7,166 nucleotides of DNA from Thermogutta sp. GTDB lineage: Bacteria; Planctomycetota; Planctomycetia; Pirellulales; Thermoguttaceae. The position numbers and the translations under genes were made by a program. The DNA lies in contig NZ_JACIYL010000164.1 of the NCBI RefSeq assembly GCF_014359955.1, positions 1 through 7,166 of the forward strand. Reading direction: 5' to 3'. Shown here one piece after another: positions 6,199-7,166 of the stretch (its first letter is position 1; each line of letters starts with the position of its first letter). The notes beneath the pieces are model-generated. The model was not told where the DNA came from and did not search any database. It worked only from the letters and a program-made list of their open reading frames with translations.

Positions 6199-7166
6199 TC
6201 ACGGGGCGAGATTCTGGCCGGTCAGGACCGCCCGACTCACGCGGAAAATGTCCGTGTTGTCCACGAATTCGCCCGAGATGCCCCACGCTTCGGCAGCCCG
6301 CGGATCTTTGCCGCGGATGAGTTTCCGGAACGAATCGGCACCCGCACCACGGGCATAAAGAGGCACCAGCGAATTGGTATGGCCGGTCGAGTTGTACCGC
6401 GCGGCCGGCATCTTACCAGGACCCTGGTCGCGGACAGGATCAAACGGCGTCTTGTCGGAATTGGGTCCCCAGAGCAGCCCACATTCGTGATCCGCCGTCA
6501 GAATCAGCAGTGTCTCATCCCAGGAACTGTTTTTCTCGATCCAGTCGACAACTGCTTCCACAGCGGCCAGGAAGTCGCTCTGTTCTTCGATCATCCGATG
6601 GAGCTGATTGGCATGGTTGGCCCAGTCCACCGCCCCACCTTCGATCATCAGGTAAAATCCCTGCGGGTTGTTATCGAGGACATTGATGGCTCCCACGGCC
6701 ATCGTGGCCAGGGTCGGCACGTTATCGTTGAAGGGAGTGGCGAACGGCTCGTTACGAACCACGATTCCCAGGAGACCTCCCCGAGCCTGTTGAAGAGTCG
6801 TGGCCACCTGGGCTGTCCCCACAACCTTGGCAGGAGTAGATCCCTGGGTCAGTTTTTCGAACTGCTCCTTGGTTTGAATGAGCGTCCATCCCCCGGGATG
6901 CCTACCTGCTGTAAGCGACAGCCACTCGGCCAGTCCGCCCACGTAACGGCAATCTTTGTCAGTGGCCTCGCCCGACTTCCTTTGGCCGTTGTTATCATAC
7001 TCCGGATGGCCTGCCCCCATGATGACCTGCAGATAGGGAGCCGCCAGCATTTCCCGGGCGATCTCCGCGTAGTTATCGCGCTCCCGATTATGGGCCCCAC
7101 CAAATCCGGCAGGCGTGGCGTGGGACCACTGGACCGATGTGACGACCCCCGCCGACTTACCCAACT
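6199..7166 (-). CDS. Alkaline phosphatase, PhoA family (5'-partial, C-terminal ~320 residues)
   Basis: This enzyme hydrolyses phosphate monoesters, normally outside the cytoplasm, using two zinc ions and one magnesium ion. The frame is open to the right edge of the window, and the first possible initiator (TTG at 7164) lies inside the conserved region, so the N-terminus with the nucleophilic Ser and the first metal Asp is missing. Numbering from that TTG, visible motifs are SHATPAG (H15, T17), YLMIEGGAVDWANHAN (E175 for magnesium, D180 and H184 for zinc), LTADHECG (D225, H226) and STGHTN (H262). The spacing from HATPA to the last His (247 residues) is close to that in E. coli PhoA (about 259). 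His before ATP and Trp after the zinc-binding Asp differ from the Asp/Lys pair of E. coli PhoA. The stop is TGA at 6199-6201. The amidohydrolase gene follows after 45 bp. Any phosphate-responsive promoter would lie outside the window. Confidence 0.95.
   Translation of the reverse strand, partial: LGKSAGVVTSVQWSHATPAGFGGAHNRERDNYAEIAREMLAAPYLQVIMGAGHPEYDNNGQRKSGEATDKDCRYVGGLAEWLSLTAGRHPGGWTLIQTKEQFEKLTQGSTPAKVVGTAQVATTLQQARGGLLGIVVRNEPFATPFNDNVPTLATMAVGAINVLDNNPQGFYLMIEGGAVDWANHANQLHRMIEEQSDFLAAVEAVVDWIEKNSSWDETLLILTADHECGLLWGPNSDKTPFDPVRDQGPGKMPAARYNSTGHTNSLVPLYARGAGADSFRKLIRGKDPRAAEAWGISGEFVDNTDIFRVSRAVLTGQNLAP

Noticed and set aside
7162..7164. TTG as the start codon of the phosphatase gene
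   Set aside because: It lies only about 14 residues before the conserved HATPA motif, and the Ser nucleophile region would be missing. It is an internal Leu codon of a gene cut by the window edge.

Overview
The window looks like chromosomal DNA from a GC-rich bacterium. I infer Planctomycetota, perhaps a Pirellula- or Thermogutta-like lineage. The reasons are a giant alpha-2-macroglobulin protein with appended TPR and beta-sandwich modules, a Tat-exported COG3618-type amidohydrolase and a PhoA-type alkaline phosphatase, all with GC-rich third codon positions. There is no 16S gene or other marker, so the lineage is a guess. Coding density is close to 100%. I found no tRNA, rRNA, CRISPR array, insertion sequence or prophage signal, and no gene-free stretch longer than 45 bases.

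Layout: (1) Bases 1-5126, plus strand, hold the C-terminal ~1,700 residues of an alpha-2-macroglobulin (A2M) family protein whose 5' end lies outside the window. It carries a macroglobulin/bait-region segment, the A2M domain, an alpha-helical thioester-type domain that has lost its Cys-Gln thioester, a receptor-binding-like macroglobulin domain, a TPR array, two further beta-sandwich-like regions and a Pro/Ala linker ending in a Gln-rich helix. (2) Bases 5134-6153, minus strand, encode a complete TIM-barrel amidohydrolase (Amidohydro_2 / COG3618) with a textbook twin-arginine signal. (3) Bases 6199-7166, minus strand, hold the C-terminal ~320 residues of a PhoA-family alkaline phosphatase whose N-terminus lies outside the window.

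The phosphatase and the amidohydrolase run in the same direction 45 bp apart, phosphatase first, and are probably co-transcribed. The A2M gene converges on them, with only 7 bp between the two stop codons. All three products are probably envelope or exported proteins. The A2M would act as a surface or periplasmic protease trap or scaffold, the phosphatase would release phosphate from organic esters, and the amidohydrolase may act on lactones or related small carbohydrate-derived molecules. I see no evidence that the A2M protein works with the other two. The most notable points are the thioester-less A2M core with a long, charged bait-like insert and its C-terminal TPR/beta-sandwich extension. 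I do not see a clearly new multi-gene system here.
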